Shown here one piece after another: positions 30,136 to 39,955 of a DNA stretch of 64,000 nucleotides (its first letter is position 1; each line of letters begins with the position of its first letter). Source of the DNA: Curtobacterium sp. MMLR14_010 (lineage in GTDB: Bacteria > Actinomycetota > Actinomycetes > Actinomycetales > Microbacteriaceae); the NCBI RefSeq assembly GCF_001865015.1, contig NZ_MJGV01000002.1:300192-364191 (forward strand), read 5' to 3'. The notes below the pieces were generated by a model. It was not told the DNA's origin. It searched no databases and saw only the letters and a list, made by a program, of their open reading frames with translations. A program made the position numbers and the translations under genes.

Positions 30136-30593
30136 GCGTCTCCGACCGGCTCGCGGAGCTCGGCCTGACGATCCCAGCGGTCGCCGCACCCGTCGCCGCC
30201 TACGTGCCCGCCGTCGTCACGGGGCAGTACGTCTACACGGCGGGGCAGCTGCCGTTCGTCGACGGAGCACTCCCCGTCACCGGCAAGGTCGGCGCGGAGG
30301 TCGACGCCGCGACCGCGACGGCGCAGGCCCGTCAGGCTGCCCTCAACGGGCTCGCCGCGGTGCAGAGCGTCGCCGGGTCGCTCGACCGGGTCGCCCGGGT
30401 CGTCAAGGTCACGGTCTTCGTGGCCTCCGACCCGTCCTTCACCGGGCAGCCCGGCGTCGCGAACGGCGCCTCGCAGCTCGTCGGTGACGTCTTCGGCGAG
30501 GCGGGCGTCCACGCGCGCAGCGCCGTCGGCGTCGCGGTGCTCCCGCTCGACGCGCCCGTCGAGGTCGAGCTGGTCGTCGAGCTGACCGACTGA
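30132..30593 (+). CDS. RidA family protein
   Basis: YjgF/YER057c/UK114-family enamine/imine deaminase-like protein of 153 aa. It removes reactive intermediates of PLP enzymes or acts on related substrates. Conserved segments are the YVYTAGQLPFVDG strand, KVTVFVASDPSF and VHARSAVGV, with the arginine in the substrate-binding position. Start GTG 30132 overlaps the upstream small gene. The longer RidA-like subgroup adjacent to DUF4177 has no assigned substrate. Confidence 0.9.
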   Translation: MSVSDRLAELGLTIPAVAAPVAAYVPAVVTGQYVYTAGQLPFVDGALPVTGKVGAEVDAATATAQARQAALNGLAAVQSVAGSLDRVARVVKVTVFVASDPSFTGQPGVANGASQLVGDVFGEAGVHARSAVGVAVLPLDAPVEVELVVELTD

Positions 30594-30613
30594 CGGACCG
30601 TCAGCAGCGGACC

Positions 30614-30725
30614 GAACGCAAGCAGGGCCTCCCCCCACCGGCACGGCCGGCCTGCCGCTGGCGCGTCACTCCGGAACCGGCGGCGTGGGCCCAGTCTGGA
30701 CTGACTGGAGGCCCTGCTCGCGTTC
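30614..30725. terminator. Bidirectional terminator between ridA-like gene and acs
   Basis: 19-bp arms with one mismatch (30614-30632 and 30707-30725; GCAGGGCCTCC / GGAGGCCCTGC core) enclose 74 nt that contain further small dyads. It lies between convergent genes. Confidence 0.65.
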
Positions 30726-30731
30726 CGTGGT

Positions 30732-32744
<2,013 letters not shown>

Positions 32745-32784
32745 CGATGTCCCTTTCGCGTCGGTGCGTCCGGTGTGCACACGG

Positions 32785-32790
32785 AGACTA
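32785..32790 (-). promoter_or_regulatory. -10-like TAGTCT of acs
   Basis: On the minus strand TAGTCT would give a leader of about 34 nt that includes the acs ribosome site. No strong -35 is visible. Confidence 0.4.
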
Positions 32791-32980
32791 CCGCTCGGCC
32801 GGAGGCGGAGGTGTGTCGTGCAACGGGCGGTTCTGCAGGGCAACGTGGGCCTGGCGTGGGCGGTCCCTGCCGGGGTCGGACTGGCTGGCTCGGGTGGTTC
32901 CTGCCGGGCTCCGTCGTACGCCCTCGGCGGACACGCGCCGGATGCGCGACACGGGTTGCCCCGGACGGCCCGTCGTGGGG

Positions 32981-32986
32981 TACAGT
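32981..32986 (+). promoter_or_regulatory. -10 element TACAGT of the 6C RNA
   Basis: TACAGT lies 4 nt before the predicted 5' end of the small RNA. A TTGCCC is found 19 nt further upstream. Confidence 0.5.
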
Positions 32987-32990
32987 GGTG

Positions 32991-33092
32991 CTTGCCGGAC
33001 TCGTTTCCGGCGGCATCGGATCGGATTCCCCCCAATCCTCCGGTGTCCTGGCGGCACCTGTTCCCCCCAACCGGTGCCGCCTCTTCTATTTC
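32991..33092 (+). ncRNA. 6C RNA
   Basis: Two hairpins each display exactly six cytosines in the loop, the defining feature of the actinobacterial 6C RNA. Hairpin 1 is GGATT-CCCCCC-AATCC (33023-33038). Hairpin 2 has a 9-bp GGCGGCACC / GGTGCCGCC stem, one mismatch and GTT/AAC closing the CCCCCC loop (33050-33081). A small GCCGG/CCGGC hairpin leads (32994-33011), and a TCTTCTATTTC tract ends the transcript like a terminator. 6C RNA is known as a conserved trans-acting small RNA in actinobacteria; C-rich loops are thought to pair with G-rich ribosome sites. It sits alone between acs and the Tad locus. Confidence 0.8.
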
Positions 33093-33410
33093 CCGGACGC
33101 AATCCACGCGATCCATCGTCTGTTGCGGGCCCGGAGATCGGGCCGATCCGCGCGTTGATGCCGAACGGTGGACAGACCGGTCCATGTCGACGCATACACC
33201 ACCACTGACCGACCGGTGGTACATCGGTCGAGCGACGTCGTCGGGACGGCGCGGTCCCGGGTGTCGTCGCCGGCTGCGGATCACGGACTCGCCACGAGAT
33301 CACCCGGGGTACGTCGCCACCGAACGGGGTACAAAACGTCCCGCTGGCAGCTCGGCCACAGGACCTCCACAGACCCCTGCATGGTCGGACGCTGCCGCTT
33401 CAGCGCCGCT
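33093..33410. other. Intergenic region without a recognised gene
   Basis: About 320 bases between the 6C RNA and the Tad operon promoter. It contains a TGGAC-N6-GTCCA dyad near 33170 and one GTACAAA (33329-33335). I see no supported coding region or further RNA. Confidence 0.5.
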
Positions 33411-33416
33411 TAGCGT
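33411..33416 (+). promoter_or_regulatory. -10 element TAGCGT of the Tad operon
   Basis: TAGCGT ends 6 nt before ATG 33423; no Shine-Dalgarno is present, so a leaderless message is predicted. Confidence 0.5.
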
Positions 33417-33422
33417 GCCCGC

Positions 33423-34466
33423 ATGTACCGCCACCGCGCCGATGCCCCACCGTTCCTGCCGGGGTCGACCCCGCCCGTCCGGCTCCGCAGCGGCACCGAC
33501 ACGCTGGAGTTCGAGGAGCTCGCACCCTTCGTGCTCGACGACTCCGTGACCGACGTCCTCGTCCAGGGCGGTCTGTCGGTGTGGGTCGACCGCGGGACCG
33601 GACTCGTGGACACCGGGCTCCGGATCGACGAGACCCGGACCAGGGAACTCGCGACCCGGCTCGTCGCGCTCGGCGGCCGGCACGTCGACGAGTCCACGCC
33701 GATCGCGGACGTCCGCCACGGCGAGGGCGTCCGCGTCCACGTGGTCCTCGCGCCCGTGGCGGTGCGCGGCACTGCCCTCTCCATCCGGTTGCCGCGCGGC
33801 GCACCACCGACGGTCGACTCACTCGCACAGAACGGCATGTTCGACCGGGTGTCGCGCCGACTCGTGGAGGACGCGGTCACGCGGCGGCGGAACGTCCTGG
33901 TCTCCGGCGCGACCGGGAGTGGGAAGACGACCCTGCTGGCGGCCATGCTCGGGCTCGTCCCGCACGACGAACGCATCGTCACGGTCGAGGACGTCGCCGA
34001 GCTCCGCGTCGACCACCCACACGTCGTGGGGCTCGAGGCCCGCCAGGCGAACGCCGAAGGTGCGGGAGCACTCGGGCTCGACCGGCTCGTCCGCGAGGCC
34101 CTGCGGATGCGTCCGGACCGGATCGTCGTCGGTGAGTGCCGTGGCGCCGAGGTGCGGGAGCTCATGTCGGCGCTCAACACCGGGCACGACGGCGGAGCCG
34201 GTACCGTGCACGCGAACGGGATCGCGGACGTGCCCGCGCGGCTCGAGGCCCTCGGCGCGCTGGCGGGGCTCGACCCCGACGCACTTGCGCGGCAGGCGGC
34301 GAGCGCGTTCGACCTCGTGCTGCACCTGGAGCGTTCGCGGGGTACCCGCCGGCTGGCCGCTGCCGGGAGGCTCGGGGTCGACTCCGCCGGTCGGCTCGCC
34401 GTCACACCGGCGGCCGGAGCGGAACCCCACGGCCGTCGACGTCCGCTCCCGGACGAGCATCGGTGA
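33423..34466 (+). CDS. TadA/CpaF-family secretion ATPase
   Basis: Hexameric ATPase that would power assembly of Flp-type pili. 347 aa with Walker A GATGSGKTT (162-170), an Asp-box TVEDVAELR, Walker B RIVVGECRG and a GHDGGAGTVHAN His box. It is shorter than typical CpaF because the N-terminal domain is reduced. It starts a five-gene run of Tad-like genes and overlaps the next by 4 nt. Confidence 0.9.
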   Translation: MYRHRADAPPFLPGSTPPVRLRSGTDTLEFEELAPFVLDDSVTDVLVQGGLSVWVDRGTGLVDTGLRIDETRTRELATRLVALGGRHVDESTPIADVRHGEGVRVHVVLAPVAVRGTALSIRLPRGAPPTVDSLAQNGMFDRVSRRLVEDAVTRRRNVLVSGATGSGKTTLLAAMLGLVPHDERIVTVEDVAELRVDHPHVVGLEARQANAEGAGALGLDRLVREALRMRPDRIVVGECRGAEVRELMSALNTGHDGGAGTVHANGIADVPARLEALGALAGLDPDALARQAASAFDLVLHLERSRGTRRLAAAGRLGVDSAGRLAVTPAAGAEPHGRRRPLPDEHR

Positions 34467-35305
34467 GCCGCCCGGTTCCGACGTTCGACCCGGTCCGGAC
34501 AGCTCGTGTGCTCGACCAGGTGGCGACGCTGGTCGCAGCCGGGATCCCGGCCCCGCGGGCGAAGGCCCTGGCGTCCTTCGACCCCGAGCGGGGGAGCGGT
34601 GCACCAGCTTGGGACGACGTCCGCACCGTGCTCGCCGTCGCCGAGCGCACCGGGGCGCCTGTCGCACCGACGCTCCGAGCGCTGGCAGGGGCGCTGCGGC
34701 GGGCGGCGTCCGGCGACCGTGCCGTCCGGGTGGCGCTCGCCGGACCACGGACCAGTGCGAACGTCGTGCTCGCGCTGCCGCTGCTCGGCGTGGTGCTCGG
34801 CTCCCTGTGGGGGATCGACACCACGGCGGTGCTGCTGGGGTCACCCGTGGGGTGGGTGTGCGGCACGTCCGCGCTGCTCCTGGTCGGCGTCGGTCGCGCC
34901 TGGAGCGCTCGACTGGTCCGTGCCGCGACCCCGGAGGGCGCGGTCCCCGGGGTGCTCCTCGACGCGTGGGCGGTGGCGCTCGCCGGAGGAGGTTCCTGGA
35001 CGAGCGCCGCGTCGGCCGTCCGCGAGGCCATGCGCGACCGGCCGTCGCGGTCCGTCGAGGCCGACCGCCTGCGGGAGACGCTCGACCTGGCACGTCGGGC
35101 CGGGGTGCCGGCGGCGGCGCTGCTCCGGGCCGCCGCCGACGACGTGCGCGACGACGTCGCCGCGGACGCCCTGGCCGCCGCCGAACGGCTCGGGGTCCGG
35201 CTCGTGCTGCCGCTCGGGACGTGTGTGCTGCCGGCGTTCGTGCTCGTGGGGGTGGTCCCCGTCGTCGTGGGCATCCTGTCCTCCACCGTGTCGGGTGTCG
35301 GGTGA
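34463..35305 (+). CDS. TadB/TadC-like type II secretion F membrane protein
   Basis: 280 aa from GTG 34463, overlapping the ATPase stop. Hydrophobic segments occur at about 100-145 and in the last 45 residues (LVLPLGTCVLPAFVLVGVVPVVVGIL). Between them lies a cytoplasmic helical domain of the T2SSF type. It would be the inner-membrane platform of the pilus machine. Most Tad systems have two such proteins (TadB and TadC); only one is present here. Confidence 0.78.
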   Translation: MSRPVPTFDPVRTARVLDQVATLVAAGIPAPRAKALASFDPERGSGAPAWDDVRTVLAVAERTGAPVAPTLRALAGALRRAASGDRAVRVALAGPRTSANVVLALPLLGVVLGSLWGIDTTAVLLGSPVGWVCGTSALLLVGVGRAWSARLVRAATPEGAVPGVLLDAWAVALAGGGSWTSAASAVREAMRDRPSRSVEADRLRETLDLARRAGVPAAALLRAAADDVRDDVAADALAAAERLGVRLVLPLGTCVLPAFVLVGVVPVVVGILSSTVSGVG

Positions 35306-35390
35306 CTTGTCCACGGGTGTGTCCGCAGCCGCGTGGAGGGACATGCCCGGTCGCCAGGCTGGTCGCACCAGAAGAGAAGGGAACCCCAGC

Positions 35391-35639
35391 ATGACCACCT
35401 CCACTCCGGACTCCCGGCCAGACCGTCGCTCCGTCCACGCCCCGCTCCGTCGTCCCGCACGCGGTGGCGCCGTCCGTCGTCGTCCTGCGCTCGACGACGA
35501 CCGCGGCTCCGCCACCGCCGAGTACGCCGTCGTGATCCTCGCCGCCGTGGCCTTCGCCGGTGTCCTCGTGGCGGTGATGCGCTCCGGCGAGGTCCAGGCG
35601 ATCCTCACGGACCTGGTCCGTGGTGCGCTCTCCCTGTGA
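35391..35639 (+). CDS. DUF4244 protein, candidate Flp-like pilin
   Basis: 82 aa. A basic, Arg-rich N-terminus is followed by DDDRGSATAEYAVVILAAVAFAG, with the Glu five residues into the hydrophobic helix that is typical of type IV/Flp pilins (G-(S)ATAEY). AAGGGA precedes ATG 35391. Located between the Tad membrane protein and TadE-like genes, it is the best candidate for the major subunit. No prepilin peptidase is in the window. Confidence 0.8.
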   Translation: MTTSTPDSRPDRRSVHAPLRRPARGGAVRRRPALDDDRGSATAEYAVVILAAVAFAGVLVAVMRSGEVQAILTDLVRGALSL

Positions 35640-35955
35640 CCGTGGTGCCGTCACGGTCGAGTTCGCCGTCGCGCTGCCCGTCGTGGCCGTGGTCGTCTCC
35701 CTCGCGATCGGCGGGGTCCTGCTCGTCGACGCGCAGGGGCGCCTGCAGGTCGCTGCCGCCACGGCCGCTCGGGCCTGGGGCCGCGACGACGCCGACGGTG
35801 CACAGGCGGCGCTGGGACGACTCGCCGCCGGGGCAGGCAGCCAGGTCGACCGGCACGACGGCCTGGTCTGTGTCACCGTCGAGCGCTCCGGCAGCGGCCC
35901 CTTCTCCTCCCTCACGCTCCGGGCGAGGGGCTGTGCGGCGGACGGCGGACGGTGA
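35620..35955 (+). CDS. TadE-like pseudopilin
   Basis: 111 aa. RGAVTVEFAVALPVVAVVVSL is a TadE-type N-terminal signal with the conserved Glu, followed by an amphipathic extracellular part. The start is GTG 35620 or 35623, overlapping the pilin gene by about 20 nt. Its 3' end overlaps the next gene by 23 nt. Confidence 0.82.
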   Translation: MVRSPCDRGAVTVEFAVALPVVAVVVSLAIGGVLLVDAQGRLQVAAATAARAWGRDDADGAQAALGRLAAGAGSQVDRHDGLVCVTVERSGSGPFSSLTLRARGCAADGGR

Positions 35956-36475
35956 CCGCGGATCCGCGGCCGTTGACCGCGGATCAGCGACCGTCGTCAT
36001 GGTCGGCGTCGTCACTGCGACGATGCTCCTCGCCGCGGCACTGCTCGCCGCCGCTGGCACCCGGGTCGCGCTCGTGCGGTCCCAGGGGGCCGCGGACGCC
36101 GCCGCCGTGGCCGGGGCGGCGGCAGCCGTCGGACTGGTCCGCGGTGAACCGTGCGTCGCTGCGGACCATGCGGCTCGTGGCAACGGGGCACGGGTCTCCT
36201 CGTGTGACGTCGCCGACGCCGTCGTCCGGGTCCGGGTGCGCCTGCGCGCCGGGCTCGTCGACGTCGAGGCCGCCGCGCTCGCCGGTCCTCCGACCGCCGA
36301 CGCGTCGACACACGACGCGGACATCGACCCGGCGGGCATCCCCGTCACTGTGTGTATGGTGTGCCTGTCGGCCCGCCGGTCATCGATGTCCCGGTCGACC
36401 CGGACGCGTCCGCGTCCCAGGGCCGACAGCACCATCGATCAAGGAGTCACGTGCCAGGCACGAAGAAGCTCGTGA
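35933..36475 (+). CDS. Rv3654c-like TadE/TadG-type protein
   Basis: 180 aa from GTG 35933. DRGSATVVMVGVVTATMLLAAALLAA is a TadE-like membrane segment, followed by SQGAADAAAVAGAA, the usual signature of the helicase/secretion-neighbourhood TadE-like family Rv3654c. Two cysteines (EPCVAA and SSCDVA) are present. The last about 50 residues, Arg/Ser-rich, run over the topA promoter region and 25 nt into topA. This tail is atypical and may not be conserved. Confidence 0.7.
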   Translation: MRRTADGDRGSAAVDRGSATVVMVGVVTATMLLAAALLAAAGTRVALVRSQGAADAAAVAGAAAAVGLVRGEPCVAADHAARGNGARVSSCDVADAVVRVRVRLRAGLVDVEAAALAGPPTADASTHDADIDPAGIPVTVCMVCLSARRSSMSRSTRTRPRPRADSTIDQGVTCQARRSS

Positions 36476-39285
36476 TCGTCGAGAGCCCCGCGAAGGCGAA
36501 GACGATCGCGCAATACCTCGGTGACGGATACGAAGTCCAGGCGTCAGTCGGACACATCCGTGACCTCATCGAGCCCAAGAACCTGCCCCCGGAGCTCAAG
36601 AAGGGCTCGATCGGCAAGTTCTCGGTCGACGTCGACAACGGGTTCGAGCCGTACTACGTGGTCTCCGATGCCAAGAAGAAGACGGTCGCCGACCTCAAGC
36701 GCGCCCTGAAGGACGCCGACGAGCTCTACCTCGCCACAGATGAGGACCGCGAGGGCGAGGCCATCGCGTGGCACCTCCTCCAGGTGCTGAAGCCCAAGGT
36801 GCCCGTGAAGCGCATGGTCTTCCACGAGATCACCAAGGAAGCGATCCAGCGCGCCCAGGAAGCCACCCGCGACCTCGACACCGCGCTCGTCGACGCCCAG
36901 GAGACCCGCCGCATCCTCGACCGTCTCTACGGCTTCGAGGTCTCGCCGGTGCTCTGGCGCAAGGTCGGCCCCGGCCTGTCCGCCGGCCGCGTGCAGTCCG
37001 CCGCCACCCGCCTGGTCGTCGACCGTGAACGCGAGCGGCTCGCCTTCGTCTCGGCCAACTACTGGGACCTGACCGCCCGCTTCGAGAAGACCGGCGACAG
37101 CGCCTTCACGGCGAAGCTCGCCCGGATCCACGGCACTCGTGTCGCGTCCGGCCGTGACTTCGACGACCGCGGTGTCACCACCTCGGACGCCGTCCGGCTC
37201 GACGAGGCCTCCGCCACCGCCCTGACCGCCGTGCTCGAGCGTGCCGGGGACGCCGTCGTGCGCAGCGTCGACTCCAAGCCCTACACACGTCGACCGGCCG
37301 CACCGTTCACCACGTCGACCCTGCAGCAGGAAGCCGCGCGCAAGCTCCGCTTCTCCGCTCGGCAGACGATGAGCGTCGCCCAGTCGCTGTACGAGAACGG
37401 CCACATCACCTACATGCGAACCGACTCCGCGTCGCTCTCGCAGCAGGCGGTCGCCGCAGCCCGCAAGCAGGCCTCGGAGCTCTACGGCGGGGACACGATC
37501 CCGGACAAGCCGCGCAGCTACGCCGGCAAGAGCAAGAACGCCCAGGAAGCCCACGAGGCCATCCGCCCCGCCGGTGACGTGTTCCGCACGCCGTCGCAGA
37601 TGGAGAGGGTCCTCCGCGGCAACGACTGGAAGCTCTACGACCTCATCTGGAAGCGCACCGTCGCGTCGCAGATGGCGGACGCCAAGGGCTCCACCGCCTC
37701 CGTCGTCCTCGGGATCACCTCCGCGGAGTCCGTCGAGGGCCTCGCGTCCACGGCGGCGGGCACGGACGTCGAGTTCACCGCGTCCGGCACCGTCATCACG
37801 TTCCGTGGCTTCCTCAACGCCTACGAAGAGGGCCGTGACGAAGAGCGCCACGACGCGTCGGCGAACCCCGCCGACGCCAAGCTCCCGGTCATGACCGAGG
37901 GCGACCACCTCGGGGTCGACGACGTCGAGGCCAAGGGGCACGACACCTCCGCACCGCCGCGCTACACCGAGGCCAGCCTCGTCAAGACGCTGGAGGAGCT
38001 CGGCATCGGGCGCCCCTCCACCTACGCGGCGATCATCTCGACGATCGTCGACCGCGGCTACGTGACCCCGCGCGGCACCTCGCTCGTCCCGAACTGGATC
38101 GCGTTCAGCGTGGTGCGGCTGCTCGAGGACTACTTCGGCGACCTCGTGGAGTACGACTTCACGGCCGAGATGGAGAACGACCTCGACCGGATCGCCAACG
38201 GCGAGGCCGACCGCGTCGACTGGCTCAAGGGCTTCTACTTCGGTGGCGGTGACCAGCGCGGGCTCCGCACGGTCATCGACAACCTCGGTGAGATCGACGC
38301 CAGGGAGATCAACTCCGTCGAGCTCTCGCCCGGCCTGACCCTCCGCATCGGTCGGTACGGCCCGTACATCGAGACCCCGAGCGACGACCCGGAGAAGCCC
38401 CGCCGCGTCAACGTCCCCGAGGACCTCGCCCCGGACGAGCTCACGGCCGAGAAGGCCCGCGAACTCGTCGAGGCCCCGGTCGTCAGTGACCGCGTGGTCG
38501 GGATCAACCCGGAGACGGGCAAGGAGGTCCTGGCGAAGGACGGCCGCTTCGGTCCGTACGTGACCGAGCGCACGCCGGAGCCCGAGCCCCAGGTGGACCC
38601 GGCGACCGGAGAGGTCATCGAGACCCCTGCGGAGCCGGAGCCCGCCGCGACGACCGCTGCGGCGAAGAAGACCACCGCCGCTGCCGCGAAGAAGGCCGCT
38701 GCCGCCGGGACGACCGCCACCGCGACGAAGGCCACTGCCACCAAGGCCAAGAAGCCCGCGAAGAAGGCTGCCGCCCCGAAGGAGCGCACCGCCTCGCTGT
38801 TCAAGTCGATGGACCCGCAGAGCGTCGACCTCGAGACGGCGCTGAAGCTGCTGTCCCTGCCGAGGACGGTCGGCGCCGACCCGGAGTCCGGTGACGAGAT
38901 CACCGCGCAGAACGGCCGCTACGGCCCGTACCTGAAGAAGGGGACGGACACCCGCACGCTGCCGAGCGAGGACGCGATCTTCGACGTCGACCTCGCCGGT
39001 GCGCTTGAGATCTTCGCGCAGCCGAAGTACGGCGCCAAGCGTGCCGCGAGTGCGTCCCTCAAGGAGTTCGAAGCCGACCCGGTGTCGGGGAAGCCGATCA
39101 AGATGAAGGACGGCCGCTTCGGTCCGTACGTCACCGACGGTGAGACGAACGCCACGATCCCGCGCGGCGAAGAGGTCGAGGCCGTCGACTTCGAGCGCGC
39201 TGTCCAGCTCCTCGCCGACAAGCGCGCGAAGGGCCCGGTCAAGAAGAAGGCCCCCGCGCGACGCGCTCCGGCCAAGAAGAAGTGA
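36451..39285 (+). CDS. topA: DNA topoisomerase I
   Basis: Type IA enzyme relaxing negative supercoils. 944 aa from GTG 36451, set by AAGGAG (36441-36446). The Toprim domain begins KLVIVESPAKAKTIA and includes ATDEDREGEAIAWHLL. The catalytic tyrosine is in YMRTDSASLS. The C-terminus has actinobacterial topoisomerase repeats (RFGPYV, RYGPYL), interrupted by an Ala/Lys/Thr-rich linker (about 735-775), and ends in a Lys-rich tail instead of zinc fingers. The Toprim-helix-linker layout matches mycobacterial TopA. It overlaps tmk by 4 nt. Confidence 0.97.
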   Translation: MPGTKKLVIVESPAKAKTIAQYLGDGYEVQASVGHIRDLIEPKNLPPELKKGSIGKFSVDVDNGFEPYYVVSDAKKKTVADLKRALKDADELYLATDEDREGEAIAWHLLQVLKPKVPVKRMVFHEITKEAIQRAQEATRDLDTALVDAQETRRILDRLYGFEVSPVLWRKVGPGLSAGRVQSAATRLVVDRERERLAFVSANYWDLTARFEKTGDSAFTAKLARIHGTRVASGRDFDDRGVTTSDAVRLDEASATALTAVLERAGDAVVRSVDSKPYTRRPAAPFTTSTLQQEAARKLRFSARQTMSVAQSLYENGHITYMRTDSASLSQQAVAAARKQASELYGGDTIPDKPRSYAGKSKNAQEAHEAIRPAGDVFRTPSQMERVLRGNDWKLYDLIWKRTVASQMADAKGSTASVVLGITSAESVEGLASTAAGTDVEFTASGTVITFRGFLNAYEEGRDEERHDASANPADAKLPVMTEGDHLGVDDVEAKGHDTSAPPRYTEASLVKTLEELGIGRPSTYAAIISTIVDRGYVTPRGTSLVPNWIAFSVVRLLEDYFGDLVEYDFTAEMENDLDRIANGEADRVDWLKGFYFGGGDQRGLRTVIDNLGEIDAREINSVELSPGLTLRIGRYGPYIETPSDDPEKPRRVNVPEDLAPDELTAEKARELVEAPVVSDRVVGINPETGKEVLAKDGRFGPYVTERTPEPEPQVDPATGEVIETPAEPEPAATTAAAKKTTAAAAKKAAAAGTTATATKATATKAKKPAKKAAAPKERTASLFKSMDPQSVDLETALKLLSLPRTVGADPESGDEITAQNGRYGPYLKKGTDTRTLPSEDAIFDVDLAGALEIFAQPKYGAKRAASASLKEFEADPVSGKPIKMKDGRFGPYVTDGETNATIPRGEEVEAVDFERAVQLLADKRAKGPVKKKAPARRAPAKKK

Positions 39286-39914
39286 CCGGCCGCTTCATCA
39301 CGCTCGAGGGCGGCGACGGGGCGGGGAAGACCACGCAGGCCGAACTGCTCACGGCGTGGCTCGAGGCCAACGGCCGGACGGTCGTCCGCACCCGCGAGCC
39401 AGGGGGCACCGACCTCGGGGTCCGCGTCCGCGAGATCGTCCTGCACGAGCGGGGGCACATCGCCCCCCGGGCCGAGGCCCTGCTCTACGCCGCCGATCGC
39501 GCGCACCACGTCGAGACGGTCGTGCGGCCGGCGCTCGCGCGGGGCGAGGTCGTGCTGCAAGACCGCTACATCGACTCGTCCGTGGCCTACCAGGGTGTCG
39601 CCCGTGGACTCGGTGCCGAGCACGTCCGCGGCGTCTCGGACTGGGCCGCCGACGGCCTCCGGCCCGACCGGACGGTCCTGCTCGACCTCGACGTCACCGA
39701 GGGGCGCGCCCGCGTGGCAGCCGCTCGCGGAGACACCTTCGACCGCCTGGAGTCCGAGGCCGCGGTGTTCCACGAGACCGTCCGCCGCGCCTTCCTGGAC
39801 ATGGCCGACGCCGAGCCCGACCGCTTCCTCGTGGTCGACGCCGCCCGGCCGACGGACGACGTCCAGCAGACGATCCGTCGTGCGCTCGCACCGCTCGTCG
39901 GGATCGGCGCATGA
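39282..39914 (+). CDS. tmk: Thymidylate kinase
   Basis: Phosphorylates dTMP to dTDP. 210 aa with P-loop GGDGAGKTT (10-18), the DR(Y) motif QDRYIDSSVAYQG and a LID-like region. The GTG start overlaps the topA stop. The conserved topA-tmk-holB order holds; the 3' end is joined to holB by a minicistron. Confidence 0.96.
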   Translation: MTGRFITLEGGDGAGKTTQAELLTAWLEANGRTVVRTREPGGTDLGVRVREIVLHERGHIAPRAEALLYAADRAHHVETVVRPALARGEVVLQDRYIDSSVAYQGVARGLGAEHVRGVSDWAADGLRPDRTVLLDLDVTEGRARVAAARGDTFDRLESEAAVFHETVRRAFLDMADAEPDRFLVVDAARPTDDVQQTIRRALAPLVGIGA

Positions 39915-39955
39915 GCGTGGACTCGTCGGTGGTCGCTGCCAGGATGTCCCTGTGA
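39911..39955 (+). CDS. 14-codon minicistron bridging tmk and holB
   Basis: ATG 39911 overlaps the tmk stop (ATGA), and the TGA at 39953-39955 overlaps the holB start (GTGA). The peptide would be MSVDSSVVAARMSL. Its likely role is to pass terminating ribosomes from tmk to holB; a peptide function is not suggested. Confidence 0.45.
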   Translation: MSVDSSVVAARMSL

